Shown here: positions 1 through 8,726 of the stretch, piece by piece | Layout of the letters: every line of letters begins with the position of its first letter | Numbering within the stretch: the first letter of the stretch is position 1 | DNA from: JAZDFC01 sp043808235 | Lineage (GTDB): Bacteria; Bacteroidota; Ignavibacteria; Ignavibacteriales; Melioribacteraceae | Length of the DNA: 64,000 nucleotides | Assembly: GCA_043808235.1 (NCBI GenBank) | Contig: JAZDFC010000091.1 | Coordinates: 1-64,000, forward strand | Direction: 5' to 3' | Made by a program: the position numbers and the translations under genes | The notes under the pieces: model-generated | The model's database searches: none | Seen by the model: the letters and a program-made list of their open reading frames with translations, nothing else | What the model was told of the DNA's origin: nothing

Positions 1-1964
1 GCCATGTACAAAATTAATTTTTTATAACTCTCCGGATTATCCACAACCGGCGGATTATTCCACCCAAGTTCAGGCGCATTCCATTGGCTCGCGTCAAGAT
101 CGCCGTCGGCAAAAGCCATGAAACGGTTTTTATCATGACTGTCCATTATGTTTCCCATTAAATGCAGCGGACCATAAACAGAAAACGTTTTTTGCATTTC
201 TTTATTCAATCCATCAAAAGAAGCTTCATCGCGGATAAAAGTAGGGAGAGCAACATCATATAAATTGAAATTGAACTGAGCGCTCAACTGACCGTTGTTC
301 ACATACGAACTGATGAGATCGTAGCTTCCAAAAGTCTCGCCTATTTGATAAACCGGAATATCTCTCTCCGCTCCAAATTCTTTATTCATTTTTTGCGAAA
401 GCGTCCGCCAGAAATTATTTGGCACATGTTTTACTGCATCATGGCGGTATCCATCGGCATCGGTATTCTCAAGCCACCAAACCGCATTATCGGTCATCGA
501 ATCAACAGCACTTTGAGACGAAACAAAATCAAACGACGGCAGATACGGCTCAAACCATGTGGTCAATCGATATTCATCCCACAAACGGAGATTCAATCTT
601 CCGCCGGGCAAATCAAGTTTGCCAAACCAATCCTTATGATTTTCGAAATACGGATGCTGCGCATGAACATGATGCGAAACGAAATCGAGTAAAATTTTTA
701 TTCCATGCTCATGTGCAATATTCACAAGCTCTTTAAGTTTATCCATAGAACCGAAATGCTCTTCAACTCTTTTATCATCAATGGGCCAATAACCATGATA
801 TCCTGAATAGTAACGGTTGGGTGCCGGGTACTCTCTATATGCTTCGTTGGGATTGTCGTAAACCGGCGAAATCCAAATTACATTCACACCAAGCGAATCA
901 AAATAACCCTGGTTAAGTTTATCAATAACTCCTTGAAAATCTCCGCCCATATAATTTGCTTTTGCTGAAAGCGAATCGTGAACAACCGGTTTATTCAAAG
1001 AAGGATCGCCATCGTTGAAGCGATCAATCATCAGAGAATATATTACACCATCATACCATGTGAATGAATCACGTTCTTCATACCTTCCAGCCGGGAGGAA
1101 AACATTTTGAATGTTCGATACTTTTCCGTCTTTCGATACGGCAACACGCAGAAGATTTTGGTCATCCAATTCATCCGGATCAAGCAGTACAGATATTTTA
1201 TTTCCGGTTATTTCAATTTTGTCCTTATCGACTTCGGAGTTATTTAAAAGAACAAATACTTCGTCACTACTAATTGTTGCTTCCTCTTTCCCATATTCCA
1301 GGATAAAAGAATACACGGAATTATTTTCTTTCAAATTTGTCACGTTGTGAAGAAACATTTTTACGGTGTCTGTATTTTCAATTACACGAATTGAATTAAA
1401 GTCGCCAAATCCGTTTGGTACTTTCTGCGGATTAACCGGGTCGTAAATTTCAATTCCATCCGCAAAAAATTTATACTGATGAACTCCCGGCTCAAGCGGA
1501 ACTGATGCTTCAAATTTTCCATCGTTGTCAGTATCCGCCATTTTAATATCGCTTCTGTTCCATCCGTTAAAACTCCCGAATAGAAAAATTTCATTGTATT
1601 TTTTGTTCGGAGTAAAATTGAATTCGTAGTACTTTTCTTTTTTTACGATTAGCGGAATTTCATAAACACTGTTATCCATCTCAAACTCAACCAAAGTCAT
1701 TCCTTCAAAGGCAGAATCGGCAGTAAAAGAAACTTCACCCGAATCTTTTACAAACTCAACATTAACGACCGAATTCGGATTAAATTTTACATTGTAGCTT
1801 TTGGAGTAAAACATATCCGAAATTATTTTTTCAGTTGGTTTACCGGAGATTATATTTATCGGCTGGATAATATCTTTAACTACTGTGCGGGACTGTCCGC
1901 CGCATGAATTTAAAATTAGTGCAATTGAAAAAACAAACAGTGCATTTATTATTTTCGTTTTCAT
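1..1964 (-). CDS. GH13 alpha-amylase family lipoprotein (3' end cut by window edge)
   Basis: This secreted glycoside hydrolase probably cleaves alpha-1,4-glucans in the periplasm or at the cell surface. Translating the minus strand from ATG 1964 gives one frame open to the left edge. It starts with a lipoprotein signal peptide (lipobox LNSC followed by GG). A CBM48/AMPK-like glycogen-binding segment follows (FLFGSFNGWNR, then FEASVPLEPGVHQYKFF). The GH13 barrel begins around WYDGVIYSLMIDRF. The catalytic blocks are visible: DFVSHHVH (region I), DGYRHDAVKHV with the nucleophile Asp (region II), QIGETFG with the acid/base Glu (region III) and MDSHDKNRF with the third Asp (region IV). The start is supported by GGAG a few bases upstream. 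The C-terminus is missing only because of the window edge. Amylase family is sure; exact substrate (starch, maltodextrin, cyclodextrin) is not. Confidence 0.9.
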   Translation of the reverse strand, partial: MKTKIINALFVFSIALILNSCGGQSRTVVKDIIQPINIISGKPTEKIISDMFYSKSYNVKFNPNSVVNVEFVKDSGEVSFTADSAFEGMTLVEFEMDNSVYEIPLIVKKEKYYEFNFTPNKKYNEIFLFGSFNGWNRSDIKMADTDNDGKFEASVPLEPGVHQYKFFADGIEIYDPVNPQKVPNGFGDFNSIRVIENTDTVKMFLHNVTNLKENNSVYSFILEYGKEEATISSDEVFVLLNNSEVDKDKIEITGNKISVLLDPDELDDQNLLRVAVSKDGKVSNIQNVFLPAGRYEERDSFTWYDGVIYSLMIDRFNDGDPSLNKPVVHDSLSAKANYMGGDFQGVIDKLNQGYFDSLGVNVIWISPVYDNPNEAYREYPAPNRYYSGYHGYWPIDDKRVEEHFGSMDKLKELVNIAHEHGIKILLDFVSHHVHAQHPYFENHKDWFGKLDLPGGRLNLRLWDEYRLTTWFEPYLPSFDFVSSQSAVDSMTDNAVWWLENTDADGYRHDAVKHVPNNFWRTLSQKMNKEFGAERDIPVYQIGETFGSYDLISSYVNNGQLSAQFNFNLYDVALPTFIRDEASFDGLNKEMQKTFSVYGPLHLMGNIMDSHDKNRFMAFADGDLDASQWNAPELGWNNPPVVDNPESYKKLILYM

Positions 1965-2104
1965 AATGTTCTCCGGCATCAAATTTTTAGTGTTCAAAAA
2001 TAGGTAATAGCGGGTGAAAGGAAAACTATTGAATCGTTTAATGGTTAGATTGCCAAATGGTTAATAACAATTCAACAGCAAAACCATTAAGCCATTACTT
2101 AATT

Positions 2105-2743
2105 TCAAACATAATTTTTGATGTATTCTTCCAACGCATCGAGCGAAGGGAGATAAGTGACATTTTCAAACTTTTTATGTGGTTCGGATCCATCAATACA
2201 TAGCGCCTGCCCGCCCACAATTATCTTTTGATCGGGAAATTCGGCTTGAATATCATCAATCAATTTCCAGAGTCTGCTGATGTTGATGTAAAAATTATTC
2301 GATAATCCAACTACTTCCGGCTTCTTATCGCGAATCATTTTCAAAACATCGGAATTTGGTGTGCTGCTTCCAAGAAAGATTGAGTCCCAGCCATTCAGTT
2401 CAAAAAAATCGGAAACCATCCGTGGGCCTAACTCATGGAATTCTTTATCAACACAAGCAATAATTGCTTTTTTACCGTTTTTTTTAGTTACCGAAATTTT
2501 TGGGTAAATGTAATTGATGAGATAGTTAGTAATCTGACTTGCAATATGTTCATCCGCAACAGAGGCTTTGTTCTTTTCCCACAGATGCCCAATGCGGTAC
2601 ATTGTTTTTTGAAATAGATCGGTATAAATTAATTTTACTTCCTCACCTTCCTCAAGCAGATTATCCACAATGCGAATGCATGCAGCTTTATCTCCATCAA
2701 GCAATGAGTTCAAGTAATCTAAATAAACTGCTTCTCTTATCAT
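2105..2743 (-). CDS. Stand-alone cobalamin-binding protein, CarH/MtaC-like, no DNA-binding domain
   Basis: This 212-residue protein has two parts seen in B12-binding regulators and corrinoid proteins: a helical cap (about residues 1-85) and a Rossmann-like B12-binding domain (about 90-212). The cap has W55-x9-E65-H66, the pattern that contacts adenosylcobalamin in the CarH light-sensor family. The B12 domain has E101-F-H103-E-L-G106, matching ExHxxG with His as the likely lower axial ligand. The later GLSNN and IIVGGQAL segments fit B12-binding folds. There is no N-terminal MerR-type helix-turn-helix, so it cannot act alone as a CarH-type repressor. It may be a light or B12 sensor working with a partner, or a corrinoid carrier for a methyltransferase. 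No methyltransferase lies nearby. Confidence 0.8.
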   Translation of the reverse strand: MIREAVYLDYLNSLLDGDKAACIRIVDNLLEEGEEVKLIYTDLFQKTMYRIGHLWEKNKASVADEHIASQITNYLINYIYPKISVTKKNGKKAIIACVDKEFHELGPRMVSDFFELNGWDSIFLGSSTPNSDVLKMIRDKKPEVVGLSNNFYINISRLWKLIDDIQAEFPDQKIIVGGQALCIDGSEPHKKFENVTYLPSLDALEEYIKNYV

Positions 2744-2807
2744 TTTTATCTGAGTTATAGTACTGGTAGTTAAACGCAGTTTTGTTCGATATAATTCCCG
2801 AACCGGT

Positions 2808-3446
2808 TTAATTTTTTAAAAATTTCTTATTCATAAGGGTAATTATTCTATAACTCGCATAAGTAAAAAACGGGGCTGCAAGCACATCAATAATATAATG
2901 AACATGCTGGAGAAGCACACAGATTGCAATAATCATTGTAGCAAGCAGGAAAACCATCTTTAAAATTTTATTCTTCGATACAAGGAAGAGAAGAAGTATT
3001 GTGGCTGTATGACCTGAAAAAAATAAATCTTTCTCAAGAATCTGCCCGCTGCCAAAAAATTGAACAAACGGATCATTGAGAGGTATTAGTCCCGCAGGCG
3101 GATTTAACGGCAGCGAATACATCACGCAAATTCTGATTACAACCAAAAGCGCGTATGACTGAATCGCAATCATTAATTGATTCGGATGCTGAAGTAAATA
3201 ACCGATGCCGATGATCAATGAAAGATAGATAAATAAAAAAGTAATCCATGTTACATCTACCGGATTGAAGTACAAAAGAATTGGATCGGTGAATGAAAAG
3301 CCTTCTCTCGTTTCGTTGTACTGTAGAAAATTTGAAAGAGAGAGAAGTACAACTACAAGCAAAAAGATAGTAATGAAAAATCTTACCCGGAAATGTTTAT
3401 TGGCAAAGCACGATTTCCATTCTTTTGAGACATTTGAAAAATACAT
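2808..3446 (-). CDS. PAP2-like (sphingomyelin-synthase-like) membrane phosphatase
   Basis: This polytopic membrane protein of 212 residues has about six hydrophobic segments (around 22-40, 66-85, 93-110, 144-156, 163-180, 185-200). It carries SGHT at 144-147 and H183-Y-x-x-D187, which match catalytic motifs C2 and C3 of the PAP2_C/sphingomyelin synthase branch of lipid phosphatases and phosphotransferases. The likely role is dephosphorylation or head-group transfer on a lipid phosphate in the inner membrane. The substrate cannot be told from sequence. It is about 60 bases downstream of the B12-binding gene on the same strand, but the products do not obviously belong together. Confidence 0.7.
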   Translation of the reverse strand: MYFSNVSKEWKSCFANKHFRVRFFITIFLLVVVLLSLSNFLQYNETREGFSFTDPILLYFNPVDVTWITFLFIYLSLIIGIGYLLQHPNQLMIAIQSYALLVVIRICVMYSLPLNPPAGLIPLNDPFVQFFGSGQILEKDLFFSGHTATILLLFLVSKNKILKMVFLLATMIIAICVLLQHVHYIIDVLAAPFFTYASYRIITLMNKKFLKN

Positions 3447-3562
3447 CGGTGATTACTCTTTTTTTAACAGTCTATTTTTAAGAAACTAAAATAGGGAGGA
3501 GGGAATATAAAGACAATCACTGAGGGGAAATTATTCGCGGTATAATTGTAATAATACAAGCA

Positions 3563-3584
3563 GCGCTGTCGTTATCAACAGCGC
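3563..3584 (-). terminator. Hairpin downstream of the TlpA-like gene
   Basis: There is a perfect 7-bp inverted repeat (GCGCTGT / ACAGCGC, 8-nt loop) about 15 bases past the stop of the thioredoxin-like lipoprotein. The run of T that follows on the minus strand is broken (TTGTATTATT), so it is only a moderate terminator candidate. Confidence 0.4.
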
Positions 3585-3598
3585 CGCCACTTGAAAAA

Positions 3599-5491
3599 TT
3601 ATTTAATCATCTCAATCATCATATCAAGCTCTTTGATTAGAACCTCATCATTGCCGCCGTAACCAACACTTTTAAATCTAATGTTACCTGCACCGTCGAG
3701 GATTACTTTTGTGGGGATACCGGTAACTTTAAAACTCTTCGATACAGCATTGTCAACATCCATCAGAACATCAAATGGGTAATTATTCTGTGCAATAAAA
3801 TCTTTTGCATTTTTCAGTTTATCTTCAACTCGTTCAAAAGTATTAACGAAGTAAATTTTCACTTTATCGTTCGAAGCATATTTCTCAACTACCTTTTTCA
3901 TTGCCGGGAACGATGCTTTGCACGGCCCGCACCATGTCGCCCAGAAATCGAGGATTACAACTTTTCCTTTCAAATCGGACGAGGATATTTTAACACCGTT
4001 AATATTTGATAGTGATATTTGCGGGGCGGATTCGTTTAGTAATTTCTCATTCAATTCCTCTTTCATTTTTGCATCTGCTTCCGATTCAAATTTTCCGACG
4101 TATTTGTCGAATCCGTCTTCCGAACCTTTTTCCTTAATATAAATTTGTTTTAACGCTTCTTTCATTTCCGATGATGCATTACCGGCAGAAATCAAAGTTT
4201 CGATCTGCGCTTTTGCATCTTTGGATTTGCCAAGAGTAACGAGCATATTAATATAGTTTTTAGCCAGGTCCGCTTCTTTCCCTTTTGTTAATTCAATCGC
4301 TTCTTTCATCGACGATAAAGCCTCGTCGTTTTTATTCAGCCTGGCAAGAATCTGTCCATATGTATCAAGCGCATAAGCCAGATTAATTTGATTTTGTTTT
4401 TTCCATTCGGAAGAAGCGAGTTCCTTTGGCTTTTTTTCCGTCGGATTTGCAATCTCTTTCCTCGCCGCATCCACTCCCATCTTCGCAAAGTTCGAAGCTT
4501 TTTCAAGATCGACATTATTTTCAAACATTGCATACGCTAAACTGTTGTAAACTTCGGATGGAACACTTTTACCGAATTTTTCAATTGCTTCGTAAGCTTT
4601 GGGAAATTGATTTTGACTGCCAAGAAGAGAGATAAGTGCCGATTTCATATACTTCGCATATTCTTCTCCTTCAAATTCTTTGATAAATGATTCCGCTGCT
4701 GCAATTTTTTCATCAATAGATGCTGCATTATAAAACAGTCCGTACTTTTCATTTTGAATTGTTTCGGACTTTGGAAATTTTTCTGCCATTATCTTCATAA
4801 ATTCTACTGCTTTTGCCGGATCGCCGACACGGTTATTCCAGTTTATTAAAACAGCAATATCTTTTTCGGTAAGGTCTTTTTTATTTTCAAGCGCTGAAAG
4901 AAGCGATAGAATTTTTTCTTTACCCGGCTCACCGATCACATAGTTAATAGAGTAAATGTAACCCTTGAGATGATCTGCGTGGAGATTAGGATTCGTTTTG
5001 AATTCTTCCTCATATAGTTTCAATGCCTCTTCAGGATTCCTATCTAATTCAAGGTAATCAACCCATCCTACATAAGCGCTTGCCAAACCGGCGAGAGCGC
5101 CGGGCAAAACTTTACCATCCTTACTGTAAAGAAGCTGGATATACCCTTTGCCTCCATTATTATCAAATTTGTCGTTCGCAGAAAACTTAACCATAAAACC
5201 AAGGGTTGAATCAGCACAGTCAAATTTTCCAACCCAGCCTTTATCTTCTTTTGTCATCGGATATTCTTCCGTGCTATATAAATCCTTTCCGTACTCATAT
5301 ATAATCATATTTATTTCAGTTGCATGTTCCATTGCAGTGCCTGACGGATTAAAAAGGACGGTCATCTCGGTATTTGCTTGCGGTTTATCAGGAAGTACAG
5401 AGAACTTTTTACTGAAATCATAGTTCTTCGAACAACTGTTTAACAAAACTGCTAATACAATAAACGGAAGAATGGTTTTATGAAATTTCAT
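3599..5491 (-). CDS. TlpA-like thioredoxin-fold lipoprotein with TPR region
   Basis: A 630-residue periplasmic thiol-disulfide oxidoreductase. It starts with a lipoprotein signal peptide ending in LLNSC. A beta-rich N-terminal region (about 25-130) precedes a long helical TPR-like region (about 140-470, with repeats such as NLAYALDTYGQILARL). A TlpA/ResA-type thioredoxin domain covers about 490-630. The redox motif is WC521GPC524, followed by the cis-proline segment VTGIPTKVILD. GAGG five bases before the ATG supports the start. Fusions of this kind are common in Bacteroidota, where they may act in envelope redox or cytochrome maturation. The TPR part suggests a protein partner; none is identifiable in the neighbourhood. 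Confidence 0.85.
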   Translation of the reverse strand: MKFHKTILPFIVLAVLLNSCSKNYDFSKKFSVLPDKPQANTEMTVLFNPSGTAMEHATEINMIIYEYGKDLYSTEEYPMTKEDKGWVGKFDCADSTLGFMVKFSANDKFDNNGGKGYIQLLYSKDGKVLPGALAGLASAYVGWVDYLELDRNPEEALKLYEEEFKTNPNLHADHLKGYIYSINYVIGEPGKEKILSLLSALENKKDLTEKDIAVLINWNNRVGDPAKAVEFMKIMAEKFPKSETIQNEKYGLFYNAASIDEKIAAAESFIKEFEGEEYAKYMKSALISLLGSQNQFPKAYEAIEKFGKSVPSEVYNSLAYAMFENNVDLEKASNFAKMGVDAARKEIANPTEKKPKELASSEWKKQNQINLAYALDTYGQILARLNKNDEALSSMKEAIELTKGKEADLAKNYINMLVTLGKSKDAKAQIETLISAGNASSEMKEALKQIYIKEKGSEDGFDKYVGKFESEADAKMKEELNEKLLNESAPQISLSNINGVKISSSDLKGKVVILDFWATWCGPCKASFPAMKKVVEKYASNDKVKIYFVNTFERVEDKLKNAKDFIAQNNYPFDVLMDVDNAVSKSFKVTGIPTKVILDGAGNIRFKSVGYGGNDEVLIKELDMMIEMIK

Positions 5492-5595
5492 TACTACCTC
5501 AAATAGTTGTTAAAAAGTAAATCAAAATTAGGAAGAATATTTCACTTACGGAGGGTAAAAATGGTTATCCGGTTTAATCCGGATTCTCCTCATAA

Positions 5596-5679
5596 TAAAA
5601 CGCAGGTTTTTATGAAGGTTATGATCTAAAATGATAATCTTAATAGATCATAAAAGATCATAATTATCCGCGTTCCATT
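5596..5679. repeat. Dispersed intergenic repeat, family A, copy 1
   Basis: The stretch carries an AACGCAG ... ATCCGCGTTCC framework around an AT-rich core with repeated GATCATAA words. It matches copies at 13811-13894 and 59711-59791. The ends are loosely inverted, as in a small palindromic intergenic element. It lies downstream of recQ. Confidence 0.6.
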
Positions 5680-5696
5680 AATTCGTCACTGCTGAA

Positions 5697-7154
5697 TCAC
5701 AGCAGATGCTTCCCGTCGCATGCGTCGCAGTTTTTGCAGCTCTTTCTTTCGAGAAATCCAAAGTAATCGGAAATAAATATTTTCCTGCACTTTGCCTTAC
5801 GAATATACTCTACAACCGAAAGCAGTTTTTTATTATCATTCATAAGTTTGGATTTCAAAACTTCATCGTCGGTTAATTCATCAGGAAGTTCGGAAACTAT
5901 TTCTAAATTTTTTGTTTCGATGCTGCCATCCGTTACTCCATACCTGTCAAGCATTCCAAGTGCGGTTTCAAGTCTGAAATCAAATCTGTCTTTGAAACTC
6001 ATTTGCTCGCGGAGATATTCCAATCCGGATGAATTCGCTTCGACAAGATTACTTTTGAGAAGAAAATAAAGCCGGTCATAATATTCCGCGCCGGGGTTCG
6101 ACCATTTTATAAATTCCATTTGTGTGTACAAATCCTGTTGATTGTATATCATCAAACACAACGAATCCCCGCCATCGCGCCCCGCCCTGCCGATTTCCTG
6201 GTAATAAGATTCTACCGAGGACGGAACTTCTGCATGAAGGACAAAACGAATATCAGGTTTATCTATCCCCATTCCGAAAGCATTTGTTGCAAGCATTAAT
6301 TCCGTTTTGCCGGAAATGAAATCGCGCTGCAACCTCTTCCGCTGCTGGGGTTGTAGTTTTCCGTGATAAATTCCGTGGTGAAATTTTTTTATTTTTAATT
6401 GCTCGGAAAAATCCTCGAGGGTTTTAATTAATGTAAAATAGATTATTCCGCTGCCGTGATATTTGTTCAATACTGAAGTGATGATTTGAAGCTTTTCCTT
6501 ATCATCCATCACCTCATCGACTTCGAGTCGTAAACTTGGTCGTTCAATTCCTTCATGAAATATTTTGATCTCAGTCGGATCGATGTGCAGTTTAGTAATA
6601 ATATCCTTTTGCACATCGGGAGTTGCGGTAGCTGTTGATGCAACAGTTAACGGATTGCCGAGCAATTCTCTGAATTCACCAATACGGGAATAATCCGGAC
6701 GGAAATCGTGTCCCCATTCCGAAATACAATGAGCTTCGTCCACAGCGAGCAAATTTATTTTAGCAGTTTTAATTTTTTCCACAAAATCTTTTTTGCGAAA
6801 TCTTTCCGGCGTTACATACAGCATTTTAATTTTACCGCTTATAAATGCATCGAGCCGGGATTCTTTGTCTTTCTTATCCACAGTTGAATTGATAAAAGTT
6901 GCCGGGATATTCTTTTTCCTCAAAGCGTCAACTTGATCCTGCATTAGTGCAATTAGCGGGCTGAGCACTATAGTTCCGCCGCTGAAACAGAGCGCCGGCA
7001 CTTGATAACACAACGACTTCCCGCCGCCGGTCGGCATTATTACAATTGAATGTTTCCGTTCGTTAACAATTCTATTTATAATCTCTTCCTGCTTACCGCG
7101 AAAGGAATCGAATCCGAAATATTTTTCGAGTATTTCTTTGGGTTGTTTTGTCAT
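5697..7154 (-). CDS. recQ: ATP-dependent DNA helicase RecQ, short form
   Basis: A superfamily 2 3'-5' DNA helicase acting in recombination and fork repair. The helicase motifs are intact: MPTGGGKS (Walker A), DEAHCISEWGHDFRPDY (motif II and the RecQ aromatic loop), ASTATAT (III), NAFGMGIDKPDIRFVLH (V) and QEIGRAGRDGGDS (VI). The C-terminus ends directly after the zinc-binding cysteines (CRKIF ... CKNCDACDG). The winged-helix and HRDC domains of full-length RecQ (about 600 residues) are absent. I take ATG 7154 as the start because it begins just before the conserved ILEKYFGFDSFR; the frame stays open for 20 more codons upstream with no family similarity. It is divergent from the HAD gene. Confidence 0.92.
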   Translation of the reverse strand: MTKQPKEILEKYFGFDSFRGKQEEIINRIVNERKHSIVIMPTGGGKSLCYQVPALCFSGGTIVLSPLIALMQDQVDALRKKNIPATFINSTVDKKDKESRLDAFISGKIKMLYVTPERFRKKDFVEKIKTAKINLLAVDEAHCISEWGHDFRPDYSRIGEFRELLGNPLTVASTATATPDVQKDIITKLHIDPTEIKIFHEGIERPSLRLEVDEVMDDKEKLQIITSVLNKYHGSGIIYFTLIKTLEDFSEQLKIKKFHHGIYHGKLQPQQRKRLQRDFISGKTELMLATNAFGMGIDKPDIRFVLHAEVPSSVESYYQEIGRAGRDGGDSLCLMIYNQQDLYTQMEFIKWSNPGAEYYDRLYFLLKSNLVEANSSGLEYLREQMSFKDRFDFRLETALGMLDRYGVTDGSIETKNLEIVSELPDELTDDEVLKSKLMNDNKKLLSVVEYIRKAKCRKIFISDYFGFLERKSCKNCDACDGKHLL

Positions 7155-7239
7155 AATAAGATTCTCAAATTCATGTCCAATTGTAATGAAAATCCGCGTT
7201 ATATTTGCACCCATATTTTATTATTATTTTGGATTTTGT

Positions 7240-8076
7240 TTGAATAAAAAAATAAAGATTGTTATCACGGATTTTGACGGCACGTTGGCAAATGATGAAT
7301 CTCAAGTTCATGAAGAAGATTTCCGCGCGCTGGAGGAATTGGGCAAGCACGGGATAGTCCGGGTAATAGCAACCGGAAGAAATTTATATTCCGTTAAGAA
7401 AGGACTTGGCGAAAATTTTCCGGTTGATTATGTTATCTTATCCTGCGGTGCGGCAATTGTCAATTGGAAAACAAAGGAAGTGATTTTCAAACGCGACTTG
7501 AATTCGGAACAGATAATAAGAATCAAAGATATTTTCGATTCCGATCGAGTAAATTATACAATTCAGAAACCGGCGCCGGATAATCATCATTTTTACTATA
7601 AAGTATTTGCGGAAGGGAATCCTGATTTTATGCGTCGGTTGAATGTTTACAAGGATTTTATCCAGCCAATCACGGCTGATTTAGTAGTTGAAGAAGCAAC
7701 CGAATTTCTTACTGTGCTTAATTTTGATGAATTGGAAATATTCGAGATGCTTAAAAGCAAATTGGATTTTGTGAATGTAATTCGAACAACTTCTCCAACC
7801 GATCATCAATCAATCTGGATGGAAGTATTCGCGGCGGGTGTATCAAAAGGTTCTGCCGCCGAATGGCTGTGCAATCATCTGGGCATTCCGCAAGAGCAGT
7901 CAATGTCAATAGGAAACGACTACAATGATATTGAGTTATTAGAATGGACACGACACAGTTATGTAGTTGGGAACGCGCACGGAAATTTGACTGAGAGATT
8001 TAACACGACAACATCGAATAATGAGAATGGATTTTCAACGGCGGTTAATAATCATTTTAATTTGGGAAACGGGTGA
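7240..8076 (+). CDS. HAD-superfamily Cof-type phosphatase
   Basis: A cytosolic haloacid-dehalogenase-type phosphatase of the Cof/YbiV branch, acting on sugar phosphates or similar metabolites. Motif I is ITDFDGTLA (nucleophile and acid/base Asp) and motif IV is SIGNDYNDIELL. Between them is the large cap domain of the Cof group. I choose TTG 7240, directly before the conserved KIKIVITDFDGT. The frame is open further upstream (ATG 7186, TTG 7138), but that extension overlaps the divergent recQ start region and shows no family similarity. The start is therefore moderately uncertain; the family is not. The substrate is unknown. Confidence 0.82.
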   Translation: MNKKIKIVITDFDGTLANDESQVHEEDFRALEELGKHGIVRVIATGRNLYSVKKGLGENFPVDYVILSCGAAIVNWKTKEVIFKRDLNSEQIIRIKDIFDSDRVNYTIQKPAPDNHHFYYKVFAEGNPDFMRRLNVYKDFIQPITADLVVEEATEFLTVLNFDELEIFEMLKSKLDFVNVIRTTSPTDHQSIWMEVFAAGVSKGSAAEWLCNHLGIPQEQSMSIGNDYNDIELLEWTRHSYVVGNAHGNLTERFNTTTSNNENGFSTAVNNHFNLGNG

Positions 8077-8156
8077 GTTTACACATAGATTGCAGCCGGC
8101 AGTCAGCAGCAAATCTTTTAATTCTACATTCTTCATTCATTATTTTTCATTCTTAA

Positions 8157-8609
8157 TTAAACAAGTTTGAAACGGATGCGTAGCACCCCATCCTCAAATC
8201 CGGTTGAAATAATTTTAAACTCACCTATTTCTTTTGTGTTAGCGACATGCGGACCGCTGCAAAGACATCGATCATAGTCTCCGACTTTTATTACACGAAG
8301 AGTATTTCCCGCTTCATCGGGAAGTCTATCCAGGTTAAATATTTCGGCGGCTTGTTCCCGAGTGATGAATTCTTCGTGAACATAGGCATTTGATTTAATT
8401 ACGTAGTTAACTTTATGCTGGATTTCATTAACTTCTTCCTCTGTCAAATTTCTATCAAAGTGATAATCGCATTTTGATTTTTTCTTCTCGATATGAGCGC
8501 TAAATGCACGTCCTTTATTAAACATCCGAACCATAGTCTGATTTAGAATATGCTCGGCTGTATGCATTTGTGGATCGTAACTTTTGGGATTTTCAACAAA
8601 GTCATTCAT
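8157..8609 (-). CDS. AlaX-like alanyl-tRNA editing domain protein
   Basis: This 150-residue protein resembles the free-standing editing domain of alanyl-tRNA synthetase (AlaX), which hydrolyses mischarged Ser- or Gly-tRNA(Ala). The zinc ligands are recognisable as HTAEH near the N-terminus and CSGPH (C-x-x-x-H) about 30 residues from the C-terminus. Downstream GEFKIISTGFEDGVLRIRF matches the end of the fold. It lacks catalytic and tRNA-recognition domains of a full synthetase, as expected for AlaX. It is divergent from the SPFH operon. Confidence 0.82.
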   Translation of the reverse strand: MNDFVENPKSYDPQMHTAEHILNQTMVRMFNKGRAFSAHIEKKKSKCDYHFDRNLTEEEVNEIQHKVNYVIKSNAYVHEEFITREQAAEIFNLDRLPDEAGNTLRVIKVGDYDRCLCSGPHVANTKEIGEFKIISTGFEDGVLRIRFKLV

Positions 8610-8668
8610 CTTACTCTCAAATTTTTCTTTCGAAATTTAACAAAAAATGCAGTCTCAAAAAATTTTAC

Positions 8669-8697
8669 TTGACAGAGTGATATCACATTGCTATCAT
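8669..8697 (+). promoter_or_regulatory. Sigma70-like promoter of the SPFH operon
   Basis: TTGACA (8669-8674) and TATCAT (8692-8697) are separated by 17 bases, about 30 bases before the SPFH start codon. Both palindromes described next overlap it, so a protein bound there would block initiation. Confidence 0.6.
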
Positions 8698-8709
8698 TAC
8701 GATAGCAAT
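8677..8709 (+). promoter_or_regulatory. Double palindrome, candidate operator for the Arc-type repressor
   Basis: Two adjacent symmetric sites lie on the promoter. The first is GTGATATCAC, a perfect 10-bp palindrome at 8677-8686. The second is a 9-bp inverted repeat, ATTGCTATC / GATAGCAAT, with a 5-base spacer at 8687-8709. Arc-type ribbon-helix-helix dimers bind short palindromes, and this operon encodes one as its last gene. Autorepression is an inference from position. Confidence 0.55.
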
Positions 8710-8726
8710 TTAAAAGGAGTTGAAAA

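Noticed and set aside
345..1350. Plus-strand ORFs of 69-115 codons
   Set aside because: They lie in other frames over the GH13 amylase, whose minus-strand frame is open throughout and carries all catalytic motifs.
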